Origin: Synergistetes bacterium ADurb.Bin155
GTDB taxonomy: Bacteria; Synergistota; Synergistia; Synergistales; Thermovirgaceae
DNA: 64,000 nucleotides
Reading direction: 5' to 3'
NCBI GenBank assembly: GCA_002070395.1
Contig: MWDE01000009.1
Coordinates: forward strand, 1 to 64,000
In this document: one piece after another, positions 25,371 to 34,497 of the stretch
Position numbering within the stretch: position 1 is the first letter of the stretch
Layout: every line of letters begins with the position of its first letter
Position numbers and translations under genes: made by a program
Notes under the pieces: generated by a model
Database searches by the model: none
What the model was told of the DNA's origin: nothing
Seen by the model: the letters and a program-made list of their open reading frames with translations, nothing else

Positions 25371-26776
25371 GAGGCGAGGAAAGGCCTTCAACGGGTTGGA
25401 CCCTCCACGAAGCGGCAAAGGCGATCGGCCTCCGGTTCGTTGGAAAGAATATCCCCATGCCCTCCCATATTTTCGTTGACAGCAGGGATGTACTTCCAGG
25501 TAGCCTGTTCGTCGCCTTGAAGGGGGAAAAGGCCGACGGCCAGGATTTCATCGAAGACGCGATCATGAGGGGAGCGGCCGGGGTGATCTGCCGCACTCCA
25601 GTCCCGGGTAGCCATCTCAACAAGCTACTCGGAACGGATATTCCTGTCATTATGACCGAAGATACGAGGGCCGCGTTGCGTGACCTATCCCTGAAATGGC
25701 TTGACCGTGTAAACCCCGCCCTGATCATAGGCATTACGGGAACGGTGGGCAAGACGACCACGAGAGAGATGATCAAGGCCGTACTATGCTTCTCTCTGAA
25801 GGTTCACACACCGAGAAGGAGCTTTAACACCGATATAGGCTGTGCCGTTACCGTACTCGAGGCTCCTCTCGGGACAGAGATTCTTCTGCTTGAACTTGGA
25901 ACGAATCGCCCCGGCGAGATCCTCGAAACGGCGAAAACTTACCGCCCGGGGTTCGGTGTCATAACCGAAGTGGGACCGGGCCACCTTCAAGGTCTGAAAA
26001 GTATCAAGGGGGTCCTCGAGGCCAAGTTGGAACTCCTGGGAGCCCCTTCGATAAAGAACTTGTCTTATAATTTCGATAACCCGCTGTTGTCCCGTGCCCT
26101 CGAAGACTCGGGTGAGGAGTTGGGCCTTTTCCCGGTAGGTTTCAAAAGCCCGATGTACCGCATCCTCGAGGCCAAGAGCGTCTCCAGGGACGGCTGTCCA
26201 GGCGTGGACGTCGACATCGATACCCCTACGGGTAAACGGAAGTACAGGACGGGTCTTTTTGGTGAACATCACTCTTATGGCCTGGCCTTCGCCTCGGTCC
26301 TCGGTGATCGTCTGGAGGTGCCATCGACCGAACAGGTGAAGAGGCTTTCCTCCTTCAAAGCTTTGCCTGGCAGGGGAAACTTCTACACCTCGGCTAAGGG
26401 CTACCTGATAATCGATGAGACCTACAACGCCAACCCGGCGTCGATGACCGCCGTTCTCAGGGCTCTATCGGCGATCCCCTCGCCAATGAAAAAATGCGCC
26501 GTCCTTGGAGGAATGGGGGAACTGGGGGAAGATTCCCTGCAATGGCACAGATCCTTGATCCCCTCCTTTGAGGGGCTGGACCTCGTCCTGCTGGTGGGTG
26601 AACCTTGGGGGTCGGTTTTCCAGGATATGCTGCCTGTCAATTGCCGAACTGTCGATTTTCAAGACCTTGAAGAGATTTTCAAAAACCGGCTTTCCCCGGG
26701 CGACCTTGTACTTTTTAAGGGTTCCCGTTGCTTCCAAATGGAAAGAGCCATTGAAATACTGGAGAACCTTCGATAA
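25358..26776 (+). CDS. murF: UDP-MurNAc-tripeptide:D-Ala-D-Ala ligase
   Basis: MurF attaches D-Ala-D-Ala to complete the pentapeptide precursor. It shows the substrate-site DSRDVLPGSLFVAL region, the P-loop GITGTVGKTTTREM, and LLELGTNRPGEI. DETYNANPASM is the conserved ligand segment. I prefer GTG 25358, which has a G-rich site 5 nt upstream; ATG 25367, overlapping the murE stop, and GTG 25334 are alternatives. It ends one base into mraY. Confidence 0.93.
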   Translation: MGEMRGEERPSTGWTLHEAAKAIGLRFVGKNIPMPSHIFVDSRDVLPGSLFVALKGEKADGQDFIEDAIMRGAAGVICRTPVPGSHLNKLLGTDIPVIMTEDTRAALRDLSLKWLDRVNPALIIGITGTVGKTTTREMIKAVLCFSLKVHTPRRSFNTDIGCAVTVLEAPLGTEILLLELGTNRPGEILETAKTYRPGFGVITEVGPGHLQGLKSIKGVLEAKLELLGAPSIKNLSYNFDNPLLSRALEDSGEELGLFPVGFKSPMYRILEAKSVSRDGCPGVDVDIDTPTGKRKYRTGLFGEHHSYGLAFASVLGDRLEVPSTEQVKRLSSFKALPGRGNFYTSAKGYLIIDETYNANPASMTAVLRALSAIPSPMKKCAVLGGMGELGEDSLQWHRSLIPSFEGLDLVLLVGEPWGSVFQDMLPVNCRTVDFQDLEEIFKNRLSPGDLVLFKGSRCFQMERAIEILENLR

Positions 26777-27744
26777 TGTCCAGTGTCGGGCTCTTTCTCG
26801 CGGTTTTTCTGATCGGGACCGCCCTGCAGGGATACTGGATCGGTTTTCTGAAGAAACGGAAGGTTATACAGAACCTCAAACTCTATGGTCCCCAGAATCA
26901 CCTCAGGGACAAAAAAAACATCCCCACCATGGGAGGCGCGGTTTTCCTTTTTATGGCGCTCCTTTCGGGGTTGACCCTTGTTTTTTGGGGTAGATGGTCT
27001 TGTCAGGAGGCTCTTTTGTTCCTGGGTTTTCCCCTCACCGGCGGTGCCATCGGGTTGGCCGATGACCTTATCAAGTTCTTCAGAGGATCGAGCGAGGGGT
27101 TACGAAGCCTCCAAAAACTTGCTTTGCAGGTCATCTCGGCCGTCGCCTGGTCCTTTTTCTTAATGCCAGGCGGGGTGCTGACCCTGGCCCCGGGCCGAGT
27201 GCTGGACGGGATACCAGGAGCGCTGGTCCTCCTGTTCTTCCTGGTGGGAACCCTGAACGCCGCAAACATCACCGACGGGCTTGATGGACTGCTATCGGGC
27301 GTCATGGTGATCTCCTTTACGGCACTTCTTCTCTTCATCGGCGAAGGAGATCCAGGCAGGTTCGCTGCGTTGCTGGGATTGGGCCTTTCGGCGGGTTTTT
27401 TGATCTTTAACTTCCACCCGGCCAGGGTATTCATGGGGGATTGTGGTTCCCACTTCCTCGGGGGGCTTCTTGTCTCGATATGCGCTGCCAAGGGCATGCT
27501 GCTGCTCATTCTTCCCCTGGGATTCATTATGGGGGTCGAAGTGATTTCCGTCATCATTCAAATAATAGCCATCAGGGGATTCGGGAGAAGGGTCTTTTCG
27601 ATGAGCCCCGTCCATCATCATTTTGAGATGGAGGGGTGGGGCGAAAGGACGGTCGTTCTGAGCTTCTGGTTTTTCCATCTTGTTGGTATGGGGCTGCTTT
27701 TGATCCTTTACAAGTACCTCCCTCTTTGGACAGGAGGATACTGA
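26776..27744 (+). CDS. mraY: Phospho-N-acetylmuramoyl-pentapeptide transferase
   Basis: MraY moves phospho-MurNAc-pentapeptide onto undecaprenyl phosphate to make lipid I at the inner membrane. There are about ten hydrophobic helices in 322 residues. Family motifs include IPTMGG, LADDLIKF (paired aspartates), ANITDGLDGL, FMGDCGS and the cytoplasmic MSPVHHHFEM. The start overlaps the murF stop, and murD follows after one base. Confidence 0.95.
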   Translation: MSSVGLFLAVFLIGTALQGYWIGFLKKRKVIQNLKLYGPQNHLRDKKNIPTMGGAVFLFMALLSGLTLVFWGRWSCQEALLFLGFPLTGGAIGLADDLIKFFRGSSEGLRSLQKLALQVISAVAWSFFLMPGGVLTLAPGRVLDGIPGALVLLFFLVGTLNAANITDGLDGLLSGVMVISFTALLLFIGEGDPGRFAALLGLGLSAGFLIFNFHPARVFMGDCGSHFLGGLLVSICAAKGMLLLILPLGFIMGVEVISVIIQIIAIRGFGRRVFSMSPVHHHFEMEGWGERTVVLSFWFFHLVGMGLLLILYKYLPLWTGGY

Positions 27745-27745
27745 C

Positions 27746-29140
27746 ATGGGCGCGCCTTCGAGGTTTGTGAAGAGCCCTAGGGATACCAGGGAAAGAATCA
27801 CGGTGATCGGTGCGGGCGTTAGCGGCAGGGCCCTTGCGGTTTTCGCCAGAGAACTGGGGCACACCGTTTTCGTCTCTGAAGCCAGGACCATCGACGAAGA
27901 AACCCGCGTTCTTTTCCGCCGAATCGGCGTGGGCTATGAAGAGAACGGCCATTCCGACAGGATGCTGGACGGTGACACCATGGTGCTCAGTTCCGGGGTG
28001 TCCCCCGGCTCAGAGCCGGTCGCCAGGGCAAAGGAGAAGGGTGTTAGGGTCATCGGAGAGATCGATTTCCTGGCCCCTCATCTTAAGGGGTCCCTCATAG
28101 GCGTGACGGGAAGCAACGGTAAGACCACAACCACTCTCCTCACGGGCCACTTGTTAAAAGAAGCGGGTTTCCGGGTGGGTGTCGCCGGGAACGTCGGCAG
28201 CCCCCTAGCGAGCCACGCGGGGCTGGATCATGAAGTCCTGGTGATCGAACTCAGCAGCTTCCAGCTCTTTTGGGCCCATGGCCTTCGTCTTGATATCGCC
28301 ATTGTCACCAACCTGGAACCGGACCACATCGACTGGCACGGTTCACTGGGCGAGTATTACAGGGCAAAGGGAAAGATTATCGCGATGCTGAAAAGCGGCG
28401 GCACCCTGATCTGCCAGGAAAGAGACCTTTCGTTCTTGATCCGTGACGCCCTGCCAGCGGCCGAGCTCTATCCCTTGAGCTGGGTGAAGGAGACGGCCGA
28501 AGTGAAAGGGGCAAAGTTGTTAATGAAGGGCGACCACGCCACCCTGGTCTCCGGCGGCACCGAGCGGACTCTTTTCCACTATAGCGATGTAAACCTCCTC
28601 GGCAGGCATAACCTCGAGAACGCTGCCATGGCCGCGACCTCCTTTCTCTTGAAAGGAGGCGAGGTGGATGCCCTGCCTGCCTCTTTGGCGACTTTCAAGG
28701 TGCCCTCCCACCGCTGTGAACTTGTCGGAATCGTGGGCAGTGTTTCATTCATTGATGACTCCAAGGGCACCAATGTAGCCGCCACCGTGGCCGCCCTGAC
28801 CTCCCTCGACGGACGAAAGGTCATCATCCTAGGCGGCAGGGGCAAGGGGGAGGATTACGGATCGCTGGCCAATGCCGTTCAGAGGGGGGCGGAGGCAGTG
28901 ATCCTGCTCGGCGAGGAAGCCCCTCGCATCAGGCTGGCCCTGGAGTCAAAGGGCTATACGAAGGTCATCGAGGCCGCGAACATGAAAGAGGCAGTGGCGC
29001 AAGCTTTCAAAGTATCCCCGCCGGGGGGTATGGTCCTGCTTTCTCCGGCGTGCACCAGTTGGGATATGTACGCGAACTACGCCGAAAAAGGGGAAGACTT
29101 TCAAAGGTGCGTAATAGAACTGAAACGGGAGCAGTCCTGA
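27746..29140 (+). CDS. murD: UDP-MurNAc-L-alanine:D-glutamate ligase
   Basis: MurD adds D-glutamate to UDP-MurNAc-L-Ala. An N-terminal Rossmann-type ITVIGAGVSGRALA is followed by the P-loop GVTGSNGKTTTTLL, ELSSFQLFW, VTNLEPDHIDWHG and DDSKGTNVAAT. The 464 residues are standard. Its TGA shares a base with the ftsW ATG. Confidence 0.95.
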   Translation: MGAPSRFVKSPRDTRERITVIGAGVSGRALAVFARELGHTVFVSEARTIDEETRVLFRRIGVGYEENGHSDRMLDGDTMVLSSGVSPGSEPVARAKEKGVRVIGEIDFLAPHLKGSLIGVTGSNGKTTTTLLTGHLLKEAGFRVGVAGNVGSPLASHAGLDHEVLVIELSSFQLFWAHGLRLDIAIVTNLEPDHIDWHGSLGEYYRAKGKIIAMLKSGGTLICQERDLSFLIRDALPAAELYPLSWVKETAEVKGAKLLMKGDHATLVSGGTERTLFHYSDVNLLGRHNLENAAMAATSFLLKGGEVDALPASLATFKVPSHRCELVGIVGSVSFIDDSKGTNVAATVAALTSLDGRKVIILGGRGKGEDYGSLANAVQRGAEAVILLGEEAPRIRLALESKGYTKVIEAANMKEAVAQAFKVSPPGGMVLLSPACTSWDMYANYAEKGEDFQRCVIELKREQS

Positions 29141-30285
29141 TGCCCAGGGACGACTCGCTTCGGGGCGCTGGCGAAGCCTCGCTCGGGGGCTTAAATCTGC
29201 AGGCCACATGGGCTATCCCCCTTGTCCTTTCCTGCATCGGGATCCTGATGATATCCTCCGTTACAGCCCAACTGACGATCAACCAGGGAAGGACACCGTT
29301 CTTCTATGGTCTGAAACAACTGCAGTGGTTACTTGTCGGCCTTGGGGGAATGATCGCATGTACCCTCCCACCCGTGGCCTTCTGGAGAAGATGGAGTGGG
29401 GTGATATGGGCTGGGGCGGTTCTTTTGATGATCTTGACCCTGTTACCGGTATTGGGCCGATCGGGCGGAGGTTCCAGCCGATGGGTGAGGATAGGCCCTT
29501 TGAGCCTTCAGGCTTCAGAAGTGATGCTCCTCGCTGCAGCCGTCCACCTGGCGAAGAAACTGAATGAGCCAGGTCTTACCAGGGGAAGAGCGATGGGCCG
29601 GACCCTGCTGATCTTCGCCCTTTCTGCCTGGCCCTTCCTGTTCCAGCCCGATCTTGGGGGGGTAATAATCCTTTTCACCCTTTCCATGGCTGTATTCGTC
29701 CAGGTCTTCGGATGGGTTATACCCCTTGTCGCCGGTACCATCGCATCTGTGCTGATCTTCTTTCCGGTGGTCCTTTTGGGGCGTTACCGCGTCGAAAGGA
29801 TCACCAGTTTTCTGGATCCCTGGAACGACCCCCTCGGGAGCGGGTTTCAGACCCTCCAGGGGTTCATCGCCTTCGCCAACGGGGGCCTGTTCGGGGTGGG
29901 CATAGGACACGGACTGCAAAAACTCCAGTATCTGCCGGCGGCGCACACCGATTTCATACTGGCCGCCATCGGCGAGGAATTAGGAATGGTCGGGACCTTT
30001 TCGGTAGTTCTTCTTTTCGCCATTCTGTTGCTGATCCAGTATCACTCCTATCGTTCCGCGAGGGATGGGTTTGAGGCGACCCTGACCTGGTCTGTCACCC
30101 TGGCGATATTTATTCCCTTTTTCGTGAATGCCGCGGGGGTCCTTAGATTGATGCCCCTGACGGGAGTGCCCCTTCCCTTCATAAGCTACGGGGGCAGCTC
30201 ACTGGTTTTGGGATGGTGCAAGATCGGAATGCTGTTGCGCCTGATGAGGCAAAAACCCTACCCTGGAGAAGAGGGGATCCCATGA
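29140..30285 (+). CDS. ftsW: Lipid II polymerase / division protein FtsW
   Basis: A SEDS-family glycosyltransferase that polymerises lipid II at the septum with FtsI. It has about ten transmembrane helices in 381 residues. Signatures are GRSGGGSSRWVRIGPLSLQASE, LIFQPDLGG-like FLFQPDLGGVIILF, FAIGEELG-like AAIGEELG and the C-terminal LPFISYGGSSL. I start it at ATG 29140 inside the murD stop. It overlaps murG by 4 nt. Confidence 0.94.
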   Translation: MPRDDSLRGAGEASLGGLNLQATWAIPLVLSCIGILMISSVTAQLTINQGRTPFFYGLKQLQWLLVGLGGMIACTLPPVAFWRRWSGVIWAGAVLLMILTLLPVLGRSGGGSSRWVRIGPLSLQASEVMLLAAAVHLAKKLNEPGLTRGRAMGRTLLIFALSAWPFLFQPDLGGVIILFTLSMAVFVQVFGWVIPLVAGTIASVLIFFPVVLLGRYRVERITSFLDPWNDPLGSGFQTLQGFIAFANGGLFGVGIGHGLQKLQYLPAAHTDFILAAIGEELGMVGTFSVVLLFAILLLIQYHSYRSARDGFEATLTWSVTLAIFIPFFVNAAGVLRLMPLTGVPLPFISYGGSSLVLGWCKIGMLLRLMRQKPYPGEEGIP

Positions 30286-31361
30286 AGATCCTTATCGCGG
30301 CGGGTGGGACAGGGGGACATATCTGGCCTGCCCTATCCTTTCGCGACTGGATTCAAAGAAAAGGAATATCCGCGGAGACCCTTTTTTTATCCGGAAGCCG
30401 TGAACTTGAAGAAGAACTGTACGCTTCCGCGGGTGTTGCCCCCGTGGTCCTTCCCATTGCCGGGTCACCCTTATGGGGTCCGCCGGGAACCAGGATCTCG
30501 CGATCCATCGGTCTTGCGCGATCACTGAAGGTCGTCCTGCAGGTCATCAGGGATTTTTCACCCGATATTTGCCTTTTGTTCGGGGGCTATGTCTCCGTCG
30601 CCGCCATGGCGGCCTCGAGATTGCGAGGGTTGCCCCTTCTTCTGCACGAGCAGAATGCCAGGGCGGGCAGGGTGACCTCTTTAGCGGCCAGGATCGGCAT
30701 TCCCGTCTGTTCCGGTTGGGAGATATGCGAACCTCTTCCTGCCGGTCGTTATCTTCCTGTCGGCATCCCGGTAAGGCGGTTGAGACGCCTGGCCCCCCGT
30801 GAAGCCTGGGAACGGCTAGGCTACGGATTGGACCTTCCCCCAGGACCCAGGATCCTTGTCCTTGGGGGCTCCATGGGGAGCGACCCAATGGCCGGGTTGT
30901 TCAGGGAGTTGTCCGGAGAAGAGCCTTTCCGGGATTACAATTTCTTTGTAGTTGGTTCTAGCGTTGATCCCGTCAGGGTTGCTGATAACCTTCTGTTCCT
31001 GCCACGGGTATGGGAGATAGACCTTCTTTATTCCATCGCGGATGTTGTTATTTCAAGGGCTGGAGCTTCCACACTGGCGGAACTGGTTGCATTTGGCCTG
31101 CCTTCTGTCATAATTCCCTGGAGAGCCGCGGCGGATGACCACCAAGCATCCAACGCGAGGGTTTTCGCACAAAAAGGTTTTGGAACTGTTTGGGAGTACG
31201 GCGGCGATACTCATGAAAAACTTTCGTTCATGATAGACTATGAACTGAAGAAGGCTAGGCTCGGTCAAGCCTCTCCGTTTCCCGGGATGCAAACCAGTGA
31301 AGCCAGTGAAAAGATCTGGGTACTTTTACAACAAATCGCCGAAGGGAGAGGTCGCAATTGA
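30282..31361 (+). CDS. murG: UDP-GlcNAc:lipid I N-acetylglucosamine transferase
   Basis: MurG turns lipid I into lipid II on the cytoplasmic face of the membrane. The glycine-rich GGTGGH lies at residues 8-13, and later motifs are LLHEQNARAG, VLGGSMGSDP and the acceptor-site SRAGASTLAELVAFGLPSVIIPW. The ATG at 30282 overlaps the ftsW stop as ATGA. The 359-residue length is normal. Confidence 0.95.
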   Translation: MKILIAAGGTGGHIWPALSFRDWIQRKGISAETLFLSGSRELEEELYASAGVAPVVLPIAGSPLWGPPGTRISRSIGLARSLKVVLQVIRDFSPDICLLFGGYVSVAAMAASRLRGLPLLLHEQNARAGRVTSLAARIGIPVCSGWEICEPLPAGRYLPVGIPVRRLRRLAPREAWERLGYGLDLPPGPRILVLGGSMGSDPMAGLFRELSGEEPFRDYNFFVVGSSVDPVRVADNLLFLPRVWEIDLLYSIADVVISRAGASTLAELVAFGLPSVIIPWRAAADDHQASNARVFAQKGFGTVWEYGGDTHEKLSFMIDYELKKARLGQASPFPGMQTSEASEKIWVLLQQIAEGRGRN

Positions 31362-32803
31362 ACGACTTCGATGCCCGATTCGATAACCTTGAAAGGGTGC
31401 ACCTTATGGGCATAGGGGGAGCCGGAATGAGCGGCCTGGCTCTTCTTTTGCGCCAGATGGGAATGACGATCACAGGATGTGATGTATCACATACCTATTA
31501 CATAAATAAGATCTCCCCCAACGGCATCGAATTCGTACTGGGCCATGACAAGAACCACCTTGACCGTTTCAACCCCGACGCGATCGTTTTCAGCAGCGCC
31601 ATCCCCCAAGAGACTGAAGAATTAATCGAAGCTGCCAGAAGAGGCATCCGGATATTCAAAAGAGCGGAAGTGCTCAGCTGGCTCTTCAATATGAGAAAGG
31701 GTATCGGCGTGGCCGGCACCCATGGTAAAACCACCACAGCCTCAATGATCGGCCTGATCCTCGAGAATGCTGGGCTCGACCCCACCGTCGCCATAGGCGG
31801 GGAGCTCTGCGACATCGGCGGGAACGCGAAGCTGGGGCAGGGAGCCCACATGGTCGCCGAACTTGATGAAAGTGATGGGTCCTTCGAGCTTTTTCGTTCC
31901 CACGTGGCCATAGTGACCAATGCAGACTGGGACCATGTCGATTATTACCCCAATTTCAACTCCGTGCTCGAAGCCTACGAAAGGTTCCTCGGTAACAGGG
32001 AACACGAAGGTACGGCCATAGTCTGCGGAGAGGACAGGGGGCTCTCCACCCTCCTTCACAACAGGATCAACGGGAAGCACCAGACCTACGGCTGGGGCGC
32101 CCGGTGGGACTGGGGCGCCCAAGACGTAAGGCACAACAGGGGGGGAGGCGTTACCTACACCCTTTCCAGGGACGGCACACCGACCCTCGAAATATCCCTC
32201 CGGATCTCCGGTGAACATAACGTCCTTAATTCGCTGGCTGCCTGCGCTGCAGTGAACGCGATCGGAGTTCCCCTTGAGGCGGCCTCCCAGGCACTGAAGT
32301 CCTTCAAGGGGGCGAAAAGGCGACTGCAGCACATGGGATCAGTCCCCGCCATCGGTGTGGATATTTTTGACGACTATGGCCATCACCCCAGGGAGATCGC
32401 TGCCACCTTGGGCACACTCAGGAAAATGTTTCCCGAAAGAAGACTCATGACCGTTTTCCAGCCCCATCGCTTCACGAGAACGGCTGCTATGTACAGGGAA
32501 TTCGCGGAGGTACTCTCCATGTCCGACGGGATTTTTCTCCTGCCGGTCTTTCCCGCCGACGAAATGCCTATTGAGGGCGTCTCTTCGACGCTGATCGGAG
32601 ATATCCTGAAGCAAAAAGGGCATAAGGGTTTTGACTTTTGCAGTGATATGGAAGACGTCTTGACCAAAGTCTCAGCTAATGTGAATGAGGGCGATGTGAT
32701 CGCTACTATCGGCGCAGGGGATGTTTCCATCGTTGGGGAAAAGATCCAGCAACGCCTTGAGGGGAAAGGCGTTACCATCGATGCGATGGCGGTCAAGGCT
32801 TAA
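31358..32803 (+). CDS. murC: UDP-MurNAc:L-alanine ligase
   Basis: MurC adds L-Ala, the first stem residue. VHLMGIGGAGMSGLA is the N-terminal UDP-binding signature, GVAGTHGKTTTASM the P-loop, AELDESDGSF and HRFTRTAAM the later motifs. The start is TTG 31358, overlapping the murG stop by 4 nt, with GGGAGAGG upstream. The 481 residues are typical. It overlaps murB. Confidence 0.94.
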   Translation: MNDFDARFDNLERVHLMGIGGAGMSGLALLLRQMGMTITGCDVSHTYYINKISPNGIEFVLGHDKNHLDRFNPDAIVFSSAIPQETEELIEAARRGIRIFKRAEVLSWLFNMRKGIGVAGTHGKTTTASMIGLILENAGLDPTVAIGGELCDIGGNAKLGQGAHMVAELDESDGSFELFRSHVAIVTNADWDHVDYYPNFNSVLEAYERFLGNREHEGTAIVCGEDRGLSTLLHNRINGKHQTYGWGARWDWGAQDVRHNRGGGVTYTLSRDGTPTLEISLRISGEHNVLNSLAACAAVNAIGVPLEAASQALKSFKGAKRRLQHMGSVPAIGVDIFDDYGHHPREIAATLGTLRKMFPERRLMTVFQPHRFTRTAAMYREFAEVLSMSDGIFLLPVFPADEMPIEGVSSTLIGDILKQKGHKGFDFCSDMEDVLTKVSANVNEGDVIATIGAGDVSIVGEKIQQRLEGKGVTIDAMAVKA

Positions 32804-33710
32804 TCGTACCATCCTTCCGTTCTGTTCCTGTGATATCCCTCTGAAAAATCTAACTACCTTGGGGGTGGGCGGGGCCGCGGAATGCCTGGCCAGGCCTTCA
32901 ACTCGCCGTGAAGTATCCTCGGTCCTCGATTTCTGCAATGAGGAGGGAATATCAGTCTGGTTCCTCGGTGGAGGCAGCAATGTCTTGATCCCTGATGAAG
33001 GACTTAGGGGCATGACCATTCAGACGGGTGGGCTTAACGGCGTTTCCTGGGAAGAAAAGGGGGGTTCCGTCCTGCTCGAAGCTGAAGCGGGAGTTCCCCT
33101 GGCTGCCCTTCTGGCTCTTTCGATAAAAAGGGGGTGGCGGGGGCTGGAATTCGTCGCAGGTATCCCTGGAAGTGTAGGAGGATCACTCCGGGGGAATGCG
33201 GGGGTTGAAGGGCGAGCTCTCGGAGACCTAGTCGAATCGGTGCTGTTGATAGACAGAAAGGGCTCCCCTCGATGGAAAAATAGAAAGGAGATCCAGTTTT
33301 CCTATCGCTACTCCGATCTACTGGCGGAACACAAGGCCGTCATCGCTTGCAGGCTCTCCCTCGCGAGGGCTGGGACTGCCGAAGTGGCCCTCAGGGCAAG
33401 GGATTTTTTTAACAAGAGAGTGGGACAACCCAAGGGCGTCAGGACGGCTGGGTGCATCTTCAAAAATCCAAAGTCGGGTTTCGCGGGAAAGATCCTGGAA
33501 GAGGCCGGCTGTAAGGGTCTCAAGGTAGGCGCCGCGGAGGTATCAGCCCAGCACGCAAATTTCATTGTGAATAATGGTTCGGCCAACTCAAGAGATATAG
33601 CAAGGCTGATCTTCATCTGCAGGGATAGGGTTTTCGAAAAAACAGGGATTCTCCTGGACCTAGAGCTATGCCTTATGGGTGAGTTTCTTGATGGGGAAGT
33701 CGGCCATTAG
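32781..33710 (+). CDS. murB: UDP-N-acetylenolpyruvoylglucosamine reductase
   Basis: MurB reduces UDP-GlcNAc-enolpyruvate to UDP-MurNAc with NADPH and FAD. FAD-binding motifs are FLGGGSNVLIPDEG and GIPGSVGGSLRGNAG; SYRYS follows. The catalytic proton donor, usually Ser in GS-F-KNP, is Cys225 here (AGCIFKNP). The C-terminal QHANFIVNNGSA fits short type II MurB proteins. I chose ATG 32781, overlapping murC by 23 nt; an in-frame start at 32721 would overlap by 83 nt. Length is 309 residues. Confidence 0.92.
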   Translation: MRWRSRLNRTILPFCSCDIPLKNLTTLGVGGAAECLARPSTRREVSSVLDFCNEEGISVWFLGGGSNVLIPDEGLRGMTIQTGGLNGVSWEEKGGSVLLEAEAGVPLAALLALSIKRGWRGLEFVAGIPGSVGGSLRGNAGVEGRALGDLVESVLLIDRKGSPRWKNRKEIQFSYRYSDLLAEHKAVIACRLSLARAGTAEVALRARDFFNKRVGQPKGVRTAGCIFKNPKSGFAGKILEEAGCKGLKVGAAEVSAQHANFIVNNGSANSRDIARLIFICRDRVFEKTGILLDLELCLMGEFLDGEVGH

Positions 33711-34473
33711 GGTTGCCCTGTTTCTGGTTTTCCTTTCAGGGGTGCTATACTGTACGGAAGAACGATTCCAGTTCTTCCGTCTCAGGTCGGTCTCTTTCGA
33801 TTCCCTCGCCCTGGTTTCGGACGATCAACTTTGGAAAAGGGTCGAACCGAAGGCTCATCGTTTTTGGCCCTTTTTTTCTCTTAAGCTGGGATCCATTGAA
33901 AGATCGATCATGGCCGAGGCACCGGTCGATATAGATATTTCACGGACAGGTCCCGGCGTTTTCAAAGTGAAGGCAAAGCCTCTTGAACCGTGGTTCATGG
34001 TTTTCTGGGCCGGGGGAGAGTGGTTCCTCGCCAGGGAAGGGAGGATGTGGTCAGTCCACCACTCCATGAACAGCATCATTTCCCAGCAGTCGGCGAGGGA
34101 GGGGGCAGTCCTTGTTTGGGGTCGCGGCCTACCTGACCCTGTTCCTTCCGGTATCGACATTGAGAACTCCGTTAAGGATTCGCTGATACCTTGCGATGAG
34201 ATCGAGTCTTGGAAAGAAGCTCTGGATAACCTTGGTTTTTACAAAAAGGTCTCTTCCATTACCATCAACAGGAGCGAAGGAAGAAGGACCGTCGAAATAC
34301 TCGAAAGGACCAGCGAGGGAAGCGTAAGGATCCTCCTTGACGAATTCCCCGCCCATTGGCCGCCCCTCCTGGAAGCGGTAAATGATATACTTTCGCAAAC
34401 CGGCTTAAAGGACAAGAACTTGCTTGTAGATACGACCTATTCCGGAAAGATACTGGTCAGGGTAATATCCTGA
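33691..34473 (+). CDS. ftsQ: Cell division protein FtsQ/DivIB-like
   Basis: A 260-residue bitopic protein with a transmembrane helix at about 5-22 and an extracytoplasmic remainder. RLRSVSFDSLALVSDDQLW resembles the start of a POTRA domain, followed by the usual FtsQ beta domain. Sequence is poorly conserved; the place between murB and ftsA is the classical ftsQ site. ATG 33691 overlaps murB by 20 nt; GTG 33679 is an alternative. Confidence 0.78.
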   Translation: MGKSAIRVALFLVFLSGVLYCTEERFQFFRLRSVSFDSLALVSDDQLWKRVEPKAHRFWPFFSLKLGSIERSIMAEAPVDIDISRTGPGVFKVKAKPLEPWFMVFWAGGEWFLAREGRMWSVHHSMNSIISQQSAREGAVLVWGRGLPDPVPSGIDIENSVKDSLIPCDEIESWKEALDNLGFYKKVSSITINRSEGRRTVEILERTSEGSVRILLDEFPAHWPPLLEAVNDILSQTGLKDKNLLVDTTYSGKILVRVIS

Positions 34474-34497
34474 TCTCTACGGTCTGGAGGTTTGCCG

